A stretch of DNA of 64,000 nucleotides from Acidovorax soli (GCF_900107605.1 NZ_FNQJ01000009.1:62001-126000); one strand, 5' to 3'; counted from the first letter of the stretch, positions 1 to 9,476 are shown. Notes: generated by a model from the letters alone, not told the origin. A program made the numbers and translations.

Positions 1-291
1 TACTTCGCCCTGCGCAAGATGCACTTCATGATGCGCGCCAAGGCCCTGGTGGCGTTCCCCGGCGGGTTTGGCACGCTCGATGAACTGTTCGAAGTGCTGA
101 CCCTGGTGCAGACCGGCAAGGCCAAGCCGGTGCCCATCGTGCTGTGCGGCACCGACTACTGGAAGCGCCTGATCAACTTTGACGTGATGGTCGAAGAAGG
201 CACGATTTCGGCCAAGGACCTGCAGCTGTTCCACTACACCGATGACCCGCAGGAAGCCTGGGACCTGATCAAGGCGTTCTACAAGCTCTGA
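1..291 (+). CDS. LOG-family protein (TIGR00730), 5' truncated by window edge
   Basis: Frame 1 is open from the first base, so this is the C-terminal ~96 residues of a longer protein. The PGGFGTLDE segment is the nucleotide-binding signature of the LOG/lysine-decarboxylase-like Rossmann family (PGGxGTxxE). Plant LOG members release active cytokinin by hydrolysing the nucleotide 5'-monophosphate. Bacterial members are nucleotide phosphoribohydrolases whose physiological role is often unknown. The end, with an aromatic-rich segment before the stop, is typical of the longer bacterial subgroup. The gene converges on the MFS gene that follows, with a 51 bp gap. Identity is firm at family level only. 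Confidence 0.85.
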   Translation, partial: YFALRKMHFMMRAKALVAFPGGFGTLDELFEVLTLVQTGKAKPVPIVLCGTDYWKRLINFDVMVEEGTISAKDLQLFHYTDDPQEAWDLIKAFYKL

Positions 292-342
292 AAGCACACG
301 AAGCGCCGGCCCTGCGCGCGGCGCACAGGGCCAGCCGCTTCA

Positions 343-1506
343 TCAGGTCTCGCGCCCCATCAGCCACGCCTGCCGCGCGCCAAAACCCACGCCGACCCCC
401 ACCAACCAGAACAGGCCGGCCACGCCGATCAGCGCCCCCACCGAGCCGAACAGCACCGGCATGAGCACGCTGGAGGCATTGATGGTCATGAGCCGCAGGC
501 CCAGCGCCTCGCCGTGGCGGGCCGGTGGCGTGATCTGGTGCAGCATGCTCATGATCATGGGTTGCACCGAGCCCAGCGCCAGCCCCAGCAGCACCGAGCA
601 GGCCCCCATGGCCAGCGCCGTGGGCAAAAGCGGGTAGACACCGAACAGCAGCGCGGTGGCCAGCATGGCGGTGGTGATCACCGCGGCCTCGCGCAGGCGC
701 TCTGCCACCAGCGGCATCAGCACCCGCACCAGCGCCGCCGCAACGGCGAAGGCCCCGAGGATGGTGCCGATCACCGAGGCCGACAGGCCGCGTTCGTGCC
801 CCAGAAGCGGCACCACAAAAGTGTGCACGTCCCAGCAGGACGACAGAAACCAGTTGACCAGCAACAGGCGCCGAAAACGCACATCGTTCAGCAGATCCCA
901 CGCCCGCTGCGGTGCACCGCCGGCGGCAATCACCGGGGGCAGCTCCACGGTGTCGCGCACCCAGAACCAGGTGGCCAGCGGCAGCAGCGCCATCAGCGCA
1001 AACGCGGCACGGTAGCCCTCCAGGCTGCCGGCGGTGCTGCCGGCATGGTCGATCAGCAAGCCCGCAAAGAAAGGGCCAATGAAGTTGGATACGGCGGGCC
1101 CGATGGCCAGCCAGCTGAAGACGCGCTTGAGTTGCGTGGCATCGTGGGCGGCCCGGCCCACATGGCGCTGCAGCGCGATGATCGCGGCACCGCTGGCGCC
1201 CCCCGTCATCAATGCCGCCAGGCACAGCACCGGAAAGACCGGCCATACCAGCGCCAGCGCAGCCCCCGCCGATGCCACCGCCACCGCCAGACCCACGGGG
1301 CGCTTCAAGCCATGGCGATCGGCATAACGCCCCGCGGGCAAGGCCAGGAACACCTGCGTGAGCGCAAACAGCGCCAGCAGCACGCCCACGGCCGCTGCGC
1401 TGTAACCCTCGCGCAGCGCCAGCAGCGGCGCGGCCATGCGCATGCCGGCCATGCAGGCATGCACGCAGATCTGGCCGGCAATCAACCGCGCCAGTGCCCA
1501 GTTCAC
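343..1506 (-). CDS. MFS transporter
   Basis: A 387-residue, very hydrophobic protein with about 12 predicted membrane segments. It has the cytoplasmic loop between helices 2 and 3 typical of the major facilitator superfamily (PAGRYADRHGLKRP, a form of the G-x3-D-R-x-G-R-R motif). This suggests a small-molecule exporter in the inner membrane; the substrate cannot be read from sequence. The apparent start is GTG and overlaps the stop codon of rmuC (GTGA), so the gene is probably translationally coupled to rmuC and read from the same transcript. Confidence 0.85.
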   Translation of the reverse strand: MNWALARLIAGQICVHACMAGMRMAAPLLALREGYSAAAVGVLLALFALTQVFLALPAGRYADRHGLKRPVGLAVAVASAGAALALVWPVFPVLCLAALMTGGASGAAIIALQRHVGRAAHDATQLKRVFSWLAIGPAVSNFIGPFFAGLLIDHAGSTAGSLEGYRAAFALMALLPLATWFWVRDTVELPPVIAAGGAPQRAWDLLNDVRFRRLLLVNWFLSSCWDVHTFVVPLLGHERGLSASVIGTILGAFAVAAALVRVLMPLVAERLREAAVITTAMLATALLFGVYPLLPTALAMGACSVLLGLALGSVQPMIMSMLHQITPPARHGEALGLRLMTINASSVLMPVLFGSVGALIGVAGLFWLVGVGVGFGARQAWLMGRET

Positions 1507-3356
1507 AGCGGGTCGTCCTCGGGGTCCAGGCCTGGCAGTGCCGATGTGCTGGCGCCTGCCAGCGGCATGGCCGGATCCGGTGCGGGCAGATCCTGCACAT
1601 CGCGCAGCTTGCGCTGGATGGCGCGGGTGCGCACGCCCACCTCGTCAAACTTCTTGGCGGCGGCGTCGATGGACTTCTTGGTGGCCTCGACCACATCGCC
1701 GAACTTGGCGAACTCGGTCTTGACCATGCCCAGCAGGCTCCACACCTCGGACGAGCGCTTTTCGATCGCCAGCGTCTTGAAGCCCATCTGCAGGCTGTTG
1801 AGCATGGCCGCCAGGTTGGCCGGGCCGGTGATCATCACGCGGCAGTCGTTCTGCACCGCCTCGACCAGGCCGGGGCGGCGCATCACCTCGGCGAACAGGC
1901 CCTCGGTGGGCAAATACAGCACGGCAAAGTCGGTGGTGTGCGGGGGCGAGACGTACTTGGCAAAAATCTTCTTGGCTTCGAGCTTGATGGAGGTTTCAAA
2001 CGCGTTGCCTGCCGACAGGATGGCCGCCTTGTCGGCCGCATCCTGGGCGTCCAGGAGGCGCTGGTATTGCTCCACCGGGTATTTGGAGTCGATGGGCAGC
2101 CACACGGGGTGCTCGTCGCTCTTGCCCGGCAGGCGGATGGCGAATTCCACCAGCTCGTCGCTGCCCGGCACGGTCTTGACGTTGCGCGCGAACTGCTCGG
2201 GCGTGAGCACGTTGTCGATGATGGCCCCGAGCTGCATTTCGCCCCAGGTACCGCGCGACTTCACGTTGGTCATCACGCGCTTCAAGTCGCCCACGCTGCC
2301 CGCCAGCGTCTGCATTTCGCCCAGGCCCTTGTGCACCTGTTCGAGCCGGTCGCTGACCAGCTTGAACGACTCGCCCAGGCGCTGCTCCAGCGTGGCGTGC
2401 AGTTTTTCATCCACCGTGCGGCGCATTTCTTCGAGCTTGGTGGCGTTGTCGGCCTGGATGGCACCGAGGCGCTCGTTGAGCGCGGTGCGCAGCTGCTCGG
2501 CGTTGTGCTGGCTGCCCTGCACCAGGCCGGCCAGCTGCTGCGAGACGGCGTCCTGCAGCACCGAGAACTGGTTCTTGATCTGGTAGCTGTTGCCTTCGAG
2601 CTGGTCCTTGAGCGCGTTCGACATGGTGCCCAGCTGGGCCTGGATGTCGGTCTTGAGCGAATCGAGCGTGAGGCGCGTGGCGGCGGTGAGCGCCTCGAAA
2701 CGCTCCTGGATGCGCTTTTCAAACAGCGCCGCGCCCTCGCTCATGGCCTCGCGCGACTTGACGCTCTCAAAGGCCAGCGCGGCGGTGGTGGTGGTGAGCT
2801 CGGTGCGAAACCCCACCAGCGTGGCCGACAGCTCGGTGCGCGCCGTGGCCGCATCGGCCTGGCCCTGCGCCAGATGCGCCAGCAGCGCCTTGCTGCTTTC
2901 TTCCAGCCGCCCGGCCACAGCCTGCTGCAGAGCATCGAAGCGCTGGCCCAGCGCCACATCCAGCGCTGTCTGGCGCTGGCTCAGGGCTGCATCGAAAGCC
3001 GCCAGGCGCTGCTCCAGCCGCCCCTCGAACACACCAAACGCCGCCAGCAGTTCGGTGCGGCTGTTGCGCGATTCACTCACGGCCTGGGCCAGGCGCTCGT
3101 CCACGGCGTGGCGCAGGGTCTCCAGCGTGGTCTGGGTGGTCTGGGTGAAACCGCGCAGCTGCTGGCCCATGCCATCCAGAGCGCCATCGTTCTTGGCCAC
3201 GGCAATCTGCGTGGCCAGGGCGGTTTGCTCCAGGGCCTGCAGGCGCGCCAGCCATTCGGGTGGCAGATCGACACGGGGGCGGCGCAACAACAGCAGCACC
3301 AGCAGGGCGAGAACCAGCGCCAGCGCGGCCAGCAGCACAAGGGTATCGGTAGTCAA
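1503..3356 (-). CDS. rmuC: DNA recombination protein RmuC
   Basis: 617 residues. It has an N-terminal membrane-anchor helix (about 4-24), a long region rich in Gln/Glu/Leu heptads predicted as coiled coil (about 40-310), then the conserved RmuC nuclease-fold domain (about 320-560) containing GEMQLGAIIDNVL, IDSKYPVEQY and MITGPANLAAMLNSLQMGF. RmuC limits recombination at short inverted repeats and is thought to be a DNA-processing enzyme. The only start consistent with the full membrane helix is TTG at 3356, without an obvious Shine-Dalgarno sequence, so the exact start is unsure. A dispersed repeat copy lies 9 bp upstream. The 3' end overlaps the MFS gene. Confidence 0.92.
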   Translation of the reverse strand: MTTDTLVLLAALALVLALLVLLLLRRPRVDLPPEWLARLQALEQTALATQIAVAKNDGALDGMGQQLRGFTQTTQTTLETLRHAVDERLAQAVSESRNSRTELLAAFGVFEGRLEQRLAAFDAALSQRQTALDVALGQRFDALQQAVAGRLEESSKALLAHLAQGQADAATARTELSATLVGFRTELTTTTAALAFESVKSREAMSEGAALFEKRIQERFEALTAATRLTLDSLKTDIQAQLGTMSNALKDQLEGNSYQIKNQFSVLQDAVSQQLAGLVQGSQHNAEQLRTALNERLGAIQADNATKLEEMRRTVDEKLHATLEQRLGESFKLVSDRLEQVHKGLGEMQTLAGSVGDLKRVMTNVKSRGTWGEMQLGAIIDNVLTPEQFARNVKTVPGSDELVEFAIRLPGKSDEHPVWLPIDSKYPVEQYQRLLDAQDAADKAAILSAGNAFETSIKLEAKKIFAKYVSPPHTTDFAVLYLPTEGLFAEVMRRPGLVEAVQNDCRVMITGPANLAAMLNSLQMGFKTLAIEKRSSEVWSLLGMVKTEFAKFGDVVEATKKSIDAAAKKFDEVGVRTRAIQRKLRDVQDLPAPDPAMPLAGASTSALPGLDPEDDPL

Positions 3357-3364
3357 GACAGATT

Positions 3365-3419
3365 TACTATGTTTTTAGTAGCAAATAACGCTTACTTCAT
3401 AAGCGTTATAGGCAAATTT
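3365..3419 (+). repeat. dispersed Comamonadaceae-type repeat, copy 1
   Basis: It matches the shape of the other copies: TACTAT, an A/T tract, TAGTAGCAAATAACGCTT, a short spacer, ATAAGCG, then GGCAAATTT. It is degenerate at several positions (CGCTT/AAGCG arms kept). It fills most of the gap between rmuC and the 2-hydroxyacid dehydrogenase gene, so rmuC must have its upstream signals in or beyond it. Confidence 0.6.
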
Positions 3420-3435
3420 CGCTCAGATCCCAGCA

Positions 3436-4428
3436 TCACCTGGCGCGCACACCGGCCACCGGCTGGTTCACCGGCGTGAGCGGCCCGCGCCCGTCAAAGA
3501 AGGCGATCAGGTTGTCCGCCGCCAGGTTGGCCATGGCCAGGCGCGTGGGCACCGTGGCGCTGGCGATGTGCGGCGTGAGCACCACGTTGGGCACGGTGAG
3601 CAGGTCGGGGTGCACCGTGGGCTCGCCCTCGAACACATCGAGGCCCGCCGCAGCGATGCGCCGCTCGCGCAACGCTATTGCCAGTGCTGCGTCGTCCACG
3701 ATGCCGCCGCGCGCGATGTTGATGAGCGTGGCCGTGGGCTTCATCAGCGCCAGCTCGGCTGCTGCTATGGTGTGGTGCGATGCCGGGGTGTAGGGCAGCA
3801 CCAGCACCACATGGTCGGCCGTGCGCAGCAGCTCGTCTTTTTCGACATAACGGGCCTTGCACTCGGCCTCCAGCGCGGGCGACAGGCGCGATCGGTTGTG
3901 ATAGACCACGTTCATGCCAAAACCATGCGCGCCGCGCTTGGCAACGCCCTGGCCGATGCGCCCCATGCCGATGATGCCCAGCGTGCTGCCATGGATGTCG
4001 CTGCCGGCAAACATGTCGTAGCGCCAGGTGGTCCACTTTCCAGCGCGCAGGTAATGCTCGCTTTCGGCCATGCGCCGGGCCGTGGCCATGAGCAGCGCAA
4101 AGCCGAAGTCCGCCGTGGTTTCGGTCAGCACGTCGGGCGTGTTGGTGCCCTGCACGCTCGCGGCCGTCATGGCATCGACGTCGAAGTTGTTGTAGCCCAC
4201 GGCCATGTTGGCCACGATCTTCAGGCGCGGCGCGGCGGCCAGCAGGGCGGCATCGATGCGCTGGCTGCCCGTGGTGAACGCACCGTCCTTGTCGGCCAGC
4301 CGCGCGGCCAGCTCCTGGGGCGACCAGATCACGTCATCGGGGTTGGATTCGACCTCGAAATGCTGCGCCAGGCGCGCAACCACCTCAGGAAAGATCGCGC
4401 GGGCAACCAGGATGCGGGGTTTGCTCAT
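3436..4428 (-). CDS. D-2-hydroxyacid dehydrogenase (glyoxylate/hydroxypyruvate reductase type)
   Basis: A 330-residue NAD(P)-dependent D-isomer-specific 2-hydroxyacid dehydrogenase. The nucleotide-binding motif GMGRIGQGVAKR starts near residue 154. The catalytic triad is visible: Arg240 (INIARGG), Glu269 (DVFEGEP) and His287 (LTPHIAS). The family reduces glyoxylate, hydroxypyruvate or 2-ketogluconate; the sequence resembles the GhrB/gluconate-2-dehydrogenase branch, but the substrate cannot be fixed. The start is ATG. It lies 16 bp downstream of the start of the transporter gene's 3' neighbour region (transporter stop to this gene's start: 4445 versus 4428), so co-transcription with the CitMHS-type transporter is likely. 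Confidence 0.88.
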   Translation of the reverse strand: MSKPRILVARAIFPEVVARLAQHFEVESNPDDVIWSPQELAARLADKDGAFTTGSQRIDAALLAAAPRLKIVANMAVGYNNFDVDAMTAASVQGTNTPDVLTETTADFGFALLMATARRMAESEHYLRAGKWTTWRYDMFAGSDIHGSTLGIIGMGRIGQGVAKRGAHGFGMNVVYHNRSRLSPALEAECKARYVEKDELLRTADHVVLVLPYTPASHHTIAAAELALMKPTATLINIARGGIVDDAALAIALRERRIAAAGLDVFEGEPTVHPDLLTVPNVVLTPHIASATVPTRLAMANLAADNLIAFFDGRGPLTPVNQPVAGVRAR

Positions 4429-4444
4429 ATCAGGAAGTCTCCAA

Positions 4445-5854
4445 TCAACGGAACCAGATAAAGGTCATGAGAATAAACAAGGGCACCAGAACGCCGCACG
4501 ACCACAGCATGTAGCCAAAGAAGCTGGGCATCTTCACGCCACGGTCTTCGGCAATGGCCTTGACCATCAGATTGGGCGCATTGCCGATGTAGGTGTTGGC
4601 CCCCATGAACACGGCGCCGGCCGAAATGGCCGCCAGCGTGGGGGCCAGCGTGGTCATGAGCACGGCGGGGTCGCCTCCGGCGGTGTTGAAGAACACCAGG
4701 TAGGTGGGAGCATTGTCCAGAAACGACGACAGCACACCGGTAGCCCAGAAATACATGGCCGGATCGGGCGATCCGTCGGACCGCGTCACGGCGGCCACAA
4801 TGGCGCCAAAGGGACCGTTGACACCCGCCTTGAGCATGGCGATCACGGGGATGATGGTCAGAAAAATGCCGGCAAACAACTTGGCCACTTCCTGCATGGG
4901 CCCCCAGCCGAACTGGTTGTCGGCATGGACCGTTTTGGGCGTGAGCCAGAGCGAAGCCAGCGTGACAAGGACCAGGCCCACATCGCGCACGATGCCGGGC
5001 AATCCCACCTCGGTGCCGGCAACGTTGAACACCACCGGCGATTTCCAGAAACCGCTGAGCAGCACCAGCGCCACCACCGCGCCCAGCAGGGCAAAGTTGA
5101 CCTTGCCGTCAAAGCCGATGGCACGGGTGTCAGGGGTCGGGTCTTGCGGCCTCACCTCCTGGCTGCGGCGGTAGTACCAGCTGTCGAGCACGTAGAACAG
5201 CACCAGCAGCACGCCCACCAGAAACAGGGTCTCCTGGAAGATATGGGCCACGGTCCAGAAAAAATCCACACCCTTCAGGAAGCCCAGGAACAGCGGCGGA
5301 TCCCCGAGCGGCGTGAGCGAGCCGCCCGCATTGGAGACGATGAAGATGAAGAACACCACCACATGGGCCACATGCTTGCGGTTGTCGTTGGCGCGGATCA
5401 GCGGGCGAATCAGCAGCATGGATGCGCCCGTGGTCCCCATGAAGCTGGCCAGCACGGCGCCAATGGCCAAAATGGCCGTGTTGAGCCCCGGGCTGCCATG
5501 CAGGTTGCCCCGGATGTAGATGCCACCCGACACCGCGAACAGCGCCGTGAGCAAAATGACGAACGGAATGTATTCGGCCAGCAGCGCATGCACGAAGCTG
5601 GCGCCGGCCACCGCCGGGCCGAACACCACGGCAAACGGCAGCAGAAACGCCAACCCCCAGGCCGCCGCCACCTTGCCAAAGTGGTGGTGCCAAAAGACGG
5701 GTGCCAGCAGGGGCACGAGCGCAATCGACAGCAAAATGCCGGCAAACGGCACACCCCACAACAGCGAAAGGCGGCTGCCATCGATATCGGCGGCACCTGC
5801 CAGGCCGGGCAGCACGCACAGGGCGGCAGCGGCCAGCCAGCGGAAAATCTTCAT
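4445..5854 (-). CDS. CitMHS/ArsB-like ion transporter (putative sodium:proton antiporter or citrate-type carrier)
   Basis: 469 residues. A cleavable-looking N-terminal helix ends in GLAGA, followed by about 12 further membrane segments. Conserved family features include the SNAGGSLTPLGDPPLFLGFLKG region (two half-repeats of an SNxGG...P motif) and the later NAPTYLVF and GANTYIGNAPNLM segments, typical of the ion-transporter superfamily containing NhaD, ArsB and CitMHS. I favour the putative-citrate/Na+:H+ antiporter branch; substrate is not established. A longer frame extends upstream to 5962, but that part has no membrane-protein character and overlaps pncB, so ATG at 5854 (MKIFRW) is chosen. 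Confidence 0.75.
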   Translation of the reverse strand: MKIFRWLAAAALCVLPGLAGAADIDGSRLSLLWGVPFAGILLSIALVPLLAPVFWHHHFGKVAAAWGLAFLLPFAVVFGPAVAGASFVHALLAEYIPFVILLTALFAVSGGIYIRGNLHGSPGLNTAILAIGAVLASFMGTTGASMLLIRPLIRANDNRKHVAHVVVFFIFIVSNAGGSLTPLGDPPLFLGFLKGVDFFWTVAHIFQETLFLVGVLLVLFYVLDSWYYRRSQEVRPQDPTPDTRAIGFDGKVNFALLGAVVALVLLSGFWKSPVVFNVAGTEVGLPGIVRDVGLVLVTLASLWLTPKTVHADNQFGWGPMQEVAKLFAGIFLTIIPVIAMLKAGVNGPFGAIVAAVTRSDGSPDPAMYFWATGVLSSFLDNAPTYLVFFNTAGGDPAVLMTTLAPTLAAISAGAVFMGANTYIGNAPNLMVKAIAEDRGVKMPSFFGYMLWSCGVLVPLFILMTFIWFR

Positions 5855-5903
5855 GGGGGGGTTCTCTTTCTTGTCGAAGGGTTGCAGGGGACACCCGGAG
5901 CGG

Positions 5904-7112
5904 TCATTGCACCGAGGGAATCTCGAACACCTGGCGCAGATAGGCCAGATATTTCTCGTCATCGCACATGCCCTTGCCGGGTGTATCCGACACCTTGGCC
6001 ACGGGCTGGCCGTTGCAGCGCGTCATCTTGATGACCACCTGCAGGGGCTCATACCCCAGATCGTTGGTGAGGTTGGTGCCAATGCCAAACGCCAGCTGGC
6101 AGCGGCCCCGGAACTGCTGGTACAGCTCTATCGTGCGCGGGAAGGTGAGCGCGTCGCTGAAGATCAGCGTCTTGGTGAGCGGATCGACTCGGTTCTTGCG
6201 GTAGTGGTCGAGCAGGCGCTCACCCCAGGCAAACGGGTCGCCGCTGTCGTGCCGGGCACCATCGAACAGCTTGCAGAAATACAGGTCGAAGTCGCGCAGG
6301 AAGGCACTCATGCCGTACACATCGGACAACGCGATGCCCAGGTCGCCGCGGTATTCCTTGGCCCACATTTCAAAGCCGAACACCTGGCTGTCGCGCAGGC
6401 GCGGACCCAGCGCCTGGCAGGCCTGCAAATATTCATGCGCCATGGTTCCGAGCGGCGTCACACCAAGCTTCATGGCATAGAGCACATTGCTGGTGCCCGC
6501 AAACTGGCCTGGGCCGGGCGGTGCCCCCGGGCGGCGGTCGCCCGTTCCCAGACGGGCCACCAGCACGCGCAAAAGCTCTTCATGCCATGCACGGCTGAAG
6601 CGCCGACGCGTACCGTAATCGGCAATCTTGAGCTCGGCCAGACCCTCGGCCTGCAGCAGCGCGATCTTGTCGTCCAGGCGCCGGCGGCCCTCAGGGAAAT
6701 CAGGCACCTTCTGCGTGTTGCGAAAGTAGACCTCGTTCACGATGGCCAGCACCGGAATCTCGAACAGGATGGTGTGCAGCCATGGCCCGCGGATGGTGAT
6801 GTCGATCTCACCCGAGGGCAGCGGTGTGACGGTGATGTATTTCTCGTTCAGCCGGAACAGGCCGAGAAAATCCACGAAGTCGCTCTTGATGAAGCGCAAC
6901 GAGCGCAGGTAGGCCAGCTCATCGTCCTGGAACTGCAGACTGCACAGCGAACGGATTTCCGCCTTGATCTCGGCCACATGGGGCGCCAGCTCCACGCCGG
7001 GGTTGCGGCACTTGAAGCGGTATTCGACCTGCGCCCCGGGAAACTGGTGCAGCACCACCTGCATCATGGTGAACTTGTACAGATCGGTATCGAGCAGGCT
7101 GGTGATGATCAT
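5904..7112 (-). CDS. pncB: nicotinate phosphoribosyltransferase
   Basis: 402 residues, the normal length for PncB. It opens with the family signature [13 protein letters not shown] and contains YRFKCRN, a mid-protein [10 protein letters not shown] segment and the phosphoribosyl-binding region around [15 protein letters not shown], whose His is the expected autophosphorylated residue. The enzyme makes nicotinate mononucleotide from nicotinate and PRPP, with ATP, in NAD salvage in the cytosol. It ends 50 bp before the transporter gene on the same strand. The start codon is ATG with no competing upstream start. Confidence 0.95.
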   Translation of the reverse strand: MIITSLLDTDLYKFTMMQVVLHQFPGAQVEYRFKCRNPGVELAPHVAEIKAEIRSLCSLQFQDDELAYLRSLRFIKSDFVDFLGLFRLNEKYITVTPLPSGEIDITIRGPWLHTILFEIPVLAIVNEVYFRNTQKVPDFPEGRRRLDDKIALLQAEGLAELKIADYGTRRRFSRAWHEELLRVLVARLGTGDRRPGAPPGPGQFAGTSNVLYAMKLGVTPLGTMAHEYLQACQALGPRLRDSQVFGFEMWAKEYRGDLGIALSDVYGMSAFLRDFDLYFCKLFDGARHDSGDPFAWGERLLDHYRKNRVDPLTKTLIFSDALTFPRTIELYQQFRGRCQLAFGIGTNLTNDLGYEPLQVVIKMTRCNGQPVAKVSDTPGKGMCDDEKYLAYLRQVFEIPSVQ

Positions 7113-7250
7113 GGTGAGGCGGGGCCACGGCAGGGCAGCCCGGGGGTGCAGAAACCATCGCTGGCGCGGCCAGGGGCCCCAAAGTGTAGGCCATCAGGCG
7201 GCTGCAGCCTCCGTCTGAAAGCCCCCTATTGCCCCGGTTGCAAGATATGT

Positions 7251-7308
7251 GTCAAAAATGGCTTCAGCACCTTTGCAAAAAGCGCCAACCGCTATATTTT
7301 GTATAGCA
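7251..7308 (-). repeat. dispersed repeat, copy 2
   Basis: Read on the minus strand: TGCTATACAAAATATAGCGG, TTGGCGCTTTTTGCAAA, then GGTGCTGAAGCCATTTTTGAC. It fits the common frame (TGCTAT, ATAGC, GCGCTT, spacer, G-x-GCT, GAAGCCATTTTT). It sits in the 202 bp gap between pncB and the upstream thioesterase gene; nothing else recognisable is in that gap. Confidence 0.7.
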
Positions 7309-7314
7309 AAATTA

Positions 7315-7788
7315 TCAAGCAACCACCACCAGTGCCTGCAACACGGCACGCAGTGCCTCTGGCACCGGCACGGGCCGGCGCGTGGCGCGGTCCACATACA
7401 CATGGATGAAATGCCCGGCGGCGGCGCACAGTGGCTCGCCCTGGGCAAACAGCCCCACCTCATAGCGCACGCTGGAGCCACCCAGCCGCGCCACGCGGAT
7501 GCCCGCCTCCACCGTCTGCGGAAATGCCAGCGGGGCAAAGTAGTTGCACTGGGTCTCGATCACCAGACCGATGGTGTCACCGGCATGGATATCGAGCACG
7601 CCCTGTTCGATCAGGTGGGCGTTCACGGCGGTGTCGAACCAGCTGTAGTAAACGACGTTGTTCACATGCCCATAGACATCATTGTCCATCCAGCGGGTGC
7701 TGATGGAGCGGAAGGCATGGTAGGCGCTGCGCGGCTGTGGCACCGGGCGCGCGGGCTGTGCGGCCGGGGAAAGGGGGGCAGTGGTCAT
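7315..7788 (-). CDS. acyl-CoA thioesterase, 4HBT/YbgC-like hotdog fold
   Basis: 157 residues, one hotdog domain. The [24 protein letters not shown] segment holds the catalytic Asp of the 4-hydroxybenzoyl-CoA thioesterase family (D-x-D/N-x-x-G-H-V-N-N), followed by the long central helix. Such enzymes hydrolyse short-chain or aromatic acyl-CoA thioesters in the cytosol. Its ATG overlaps the stop of the deacetylase-like gene upstream (ATGA), so the two are translationally coupled. The exact acyl-CoA is unknown. Confidence 0.85.
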   Translation of the reverse strand: MTTAPLSPAAQPARPVPQPRSAYHAFRSISTRWMDNDVYGHVNNVVYYSWFDTAVNAHLIEQGVLDIHAGDTIGLVIETQCNYFAPLAFPQTVEAGIRVARLGGSSVRYEVGLFAQGEPLCAAAGHFIHVYVDRATRRPVPVPEALRAVLQALVVVA

Positions 7789-8726
7789 GGCCGGACATTC
7801 TGCCAGCGCGCATGGTACTGCTGCGCCACCCGCCAGGTGGTCAGCTGCGCCTGAAGCGTGTCGGCCAGGTCGCGGCCATAGCCACCGGCCATCGTGAAGG
7901 CCAAGGGCAAGCGACGCTGCCAGGCCCAGTCGAAAACCCGGCGGTCACGGGCCTCCAGGCCGTCGTGGCTCAGGGCCAGGCGGCCCAGCCGGTCGCCCAC
8001 ATGGGGATCGGCACCCGCCAGGTACAGCACCAGCCCGGGCGCAAAGCGCTGCTCCAGCGCGTCCAGCGCCTGGTCCAACGCCTGCAGGTATTCGTCGTCC
8101 GCGCAGCCGTCGGGCAGCTCCACATCCAGGTCGCCGGCCTCCTTGCGGAACGGATAATTGCGCGCCCCGTGCAGGGACAGCGTGAACACGCTGGCATCGC
8201 TGCGAAAGATATGTGCCGTGCCATTGCCCTGGTGCACGTCCAGATCGATCACCGCCACCCGAAGTGGCGGCACCACGCCAGCGCTGCCCCCACGCTGGCA
8301 CTCAGCCTGCATCAGGCGCGCAGCCACGGCAATGTCGTTGAACACGCAAAACCCGCTGCCCCTGTCGGCATAGGCGTGGTGCGTGCCCCCCGCCAAGCTG
8401 CCCGCCACCCCTTGCGCCAGGGCCGCACGGCATGCCGCAATAGTGGCGCCCACCGAGCGCCGGGCGCGTTCGGCCATCACCTCGGTCCACGGAAACCCGA
8501 TCTCCCGCTGCGCGGCTGCAGTCAAAGTGCCATCAACAATCGCCTGGACATAGCCCGGCGTGTGAACCAGGGCCAATTCACCATCAGAGGCCCGCGGGGC
8601 CACCTGGAGTTGCACCTGGGGCAACTGCTGCGCCAGGCGGTCACGCAACAGGCGGTATTTCGCCATGGGAAAGCGATGCCCCTCCGGCAGGGGCAACACA
8701 AAATGGTCTGCGTAATAGGCATGCAT
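7785..8726 (-). CDS. histone deacetylase-superfamily amidohydrolase (AcuC/acetylpolyamine type)
   Basis: 313 residues with all recognisable zinc-hydrolase motifs in order: [19 protein letters not shown] (the two active-site His), [14 protein letters not shown] (Zn-binding Asp and His), [13 protein letters not shown] (second Zn Asp) and TMAGGYG. Bacterial members deacetylate acetylpolyamines, acetyl-CoA synthetase or other small amides. This one is the short single-domain form. It overlaps the downstream thioesterase gene by 4 bp, suggesting a two-gene unit in acyl-group metabolism. It is divergent from phaP across the 201 bp phasin control region. Confidence 0.88.
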   Translation of the reverse strand: MHAYYADHFVLPLPEGHRFPMAKYRLLRDRLAQQLPQVQLQVAPRASDGELALVHTPGYVQAIVDGTLTAAAQREIGFPWTEVMAERARRSVGATIAACRAALAQGVAGSLAGGTHHAYADRGSGFCVFNDIAVAARLMQAECQRGGSAGVVPPLRVAVIDLDVHQGNGTAHIFRSDASVFTLSLHGARNYPFRKEAGDLDVELPDGCADDEYLQALDQALDALEQRFAPGLVLYLAGADPHVGDRLGRLALSHDGLEARDRRVFDWAWQRRLPLAFTMAGGYGRDLADTLQAQLTTWRVAQQYHARWQNVRP

Positions 8727-8773
8727 GACACGATTGTGGCAATCCCATCACCGCTGGGGAGTTGCCCCTAATA

Positions 8774-8788
8774 TGTTGCATTGCAGCA
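8774..8788. promoter_or_regulatory. PhaR-type operator 1 upstream of phasin gene
   Basis: TGTTGCATTGCAGCA. Its reverse complement differs from operator 2 (8833-8847) at only one position. TGC-rich palindromes of this kind bind the PHA regulator PhaR in Ralstonia and Paracoccus; assignment here is by analogy. It lies upstream of the likely -35 region. Confidence 0.7.
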
Positions 8789-8794
8789 AAAATA

Positions 8795-8815
8795 GCTTGC
8801 AATTGAACTGCAAGC
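8795..8815. repeat. inverted repeat in the phasin promoter
   Basis: Perfect 7 bp arms GCTTGCA and TGCAAGC separated by 7 bases, lying between the two PhaR-type operators. The TTGCAA in the left arm (8798-8803) and TAAAAT at 8819-8824 could be -35/-10 elements with a 15 bp spacer, which is short. It may be a further weak PhaR half-site pair. Confidence 0.5.
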
Positions 8816-8832
8816 ACCTAAAATTCCCTCCA

Positions 8833-8847
8833 TGCTGCACTGCAACA
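8833..8847. promoter_or_regulatory. PhaR-type operator 2 in the phasin promoter
   Basis: TGCTGCACTGCAACA, located just downstream of the probable -10 box, around the expected transcription start. This position would let a bound repressor block initiation. It is the near-exact inverse of operator 1. Confidence 0.7.
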
Positions 8848-8927
8848 TGACTTTACCGAGTCAAGGTCAGCGCAGATGTCCGTGAACCACCTTGACCCAT
8901 CCGGGTTTCATTTTTAGGAGATATGAC

Positions 8928-9476
8928 ATGTCGCTGACCGCAGAACAAATCCTGGCATCCCACAAAGCCAACATCGAAACCCTGTTTGGTCTGACCACCA
9001 AGGCCTTCGAAGGCGTGGAAAAGCTGGTCGAACTGAACGTGACCGCCTCGCGCGCTGCCCTGACGGAAGCCGCTCAACACACCCAGGCTGTCCTGGGCGT
9101 GAAGGACGCACAGGAGCTGCTGGCACTGCAAGCCGGCCTGTTCCAGCCCCTGGCTGAAAAGACCGCCGCCTACAGCCGTCACCTGTATGACATCGCTTCG
9201 GGCACCGGCGCAGAATTCGGCAAGACCTTCGAAACCCAGACCGCCGACGCGCAAAAGGCATTCGCCAACCTGGTGGACAGCGCTGCCAAGAACGCCCCCG
9301 CCGGTTCCGAAACCGCCGTCGCCGTGATGAAGAGCGCCGTTGCCGCTGCCAACAACGCTTTCGAATCGGTGCAGAAGGCCGTCAAGCAAGCCTCTGACGT
9401 GGCCGAAGCCAACTTCAACGCCGTCGCCAGCACCGCAGCCGACGCCGCCAAGTCGGCCGCTCCCCGCAAGCGCTGA
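8928..9476 (+). CDS. phaP: phasin (PHA granule-associated protein)
   Basis: 182 residues, the usual length of PhaP (TIGR01841/Phasin_2 family). It begins [22 protein letters not shown] and is almost entirely amphipathic helix. The Ala/Lys/Glu-rich C-terminal part ends in an SAAPRKR tail. Phasins coat polyhydroxyalkanoate granules and control their number and size. The start is ATG at 8928 behind a strong TTAGGAGATATGAC ribosome site; the open frame upstream to 8892 is not needed. Two TGC-rich palindromes frame its promoter, matching PhaR control known from Ralstonia. Confidence 0.93.
   Translation: MSLTAEQILASHKANIETLFGLTTKAFEGVEKLVELNVTASRAALTEAAQHTQAVLGVKDAQELLALQAGLFQPLAEKTAAYSRHLYDIASGTGAEFGKTFETQTADAQKAFANLVDSAAKNAPAGSETAVAVMKSAVAAANNAFESVQKAVKQASDVAEANFNAVASTAADAAKSAAPRKR

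Noticed and set aside
1494-3479. A 661-codon open frame on the plus strand antisense to rmuC, and similar long antisense frames over relA, mfd, ispD and nth.
   Set aside because: They are His/Gln/Arg/Gly-rich translations typical of reverse frames of GC-rich genes, with no start signals or recognisable domains.
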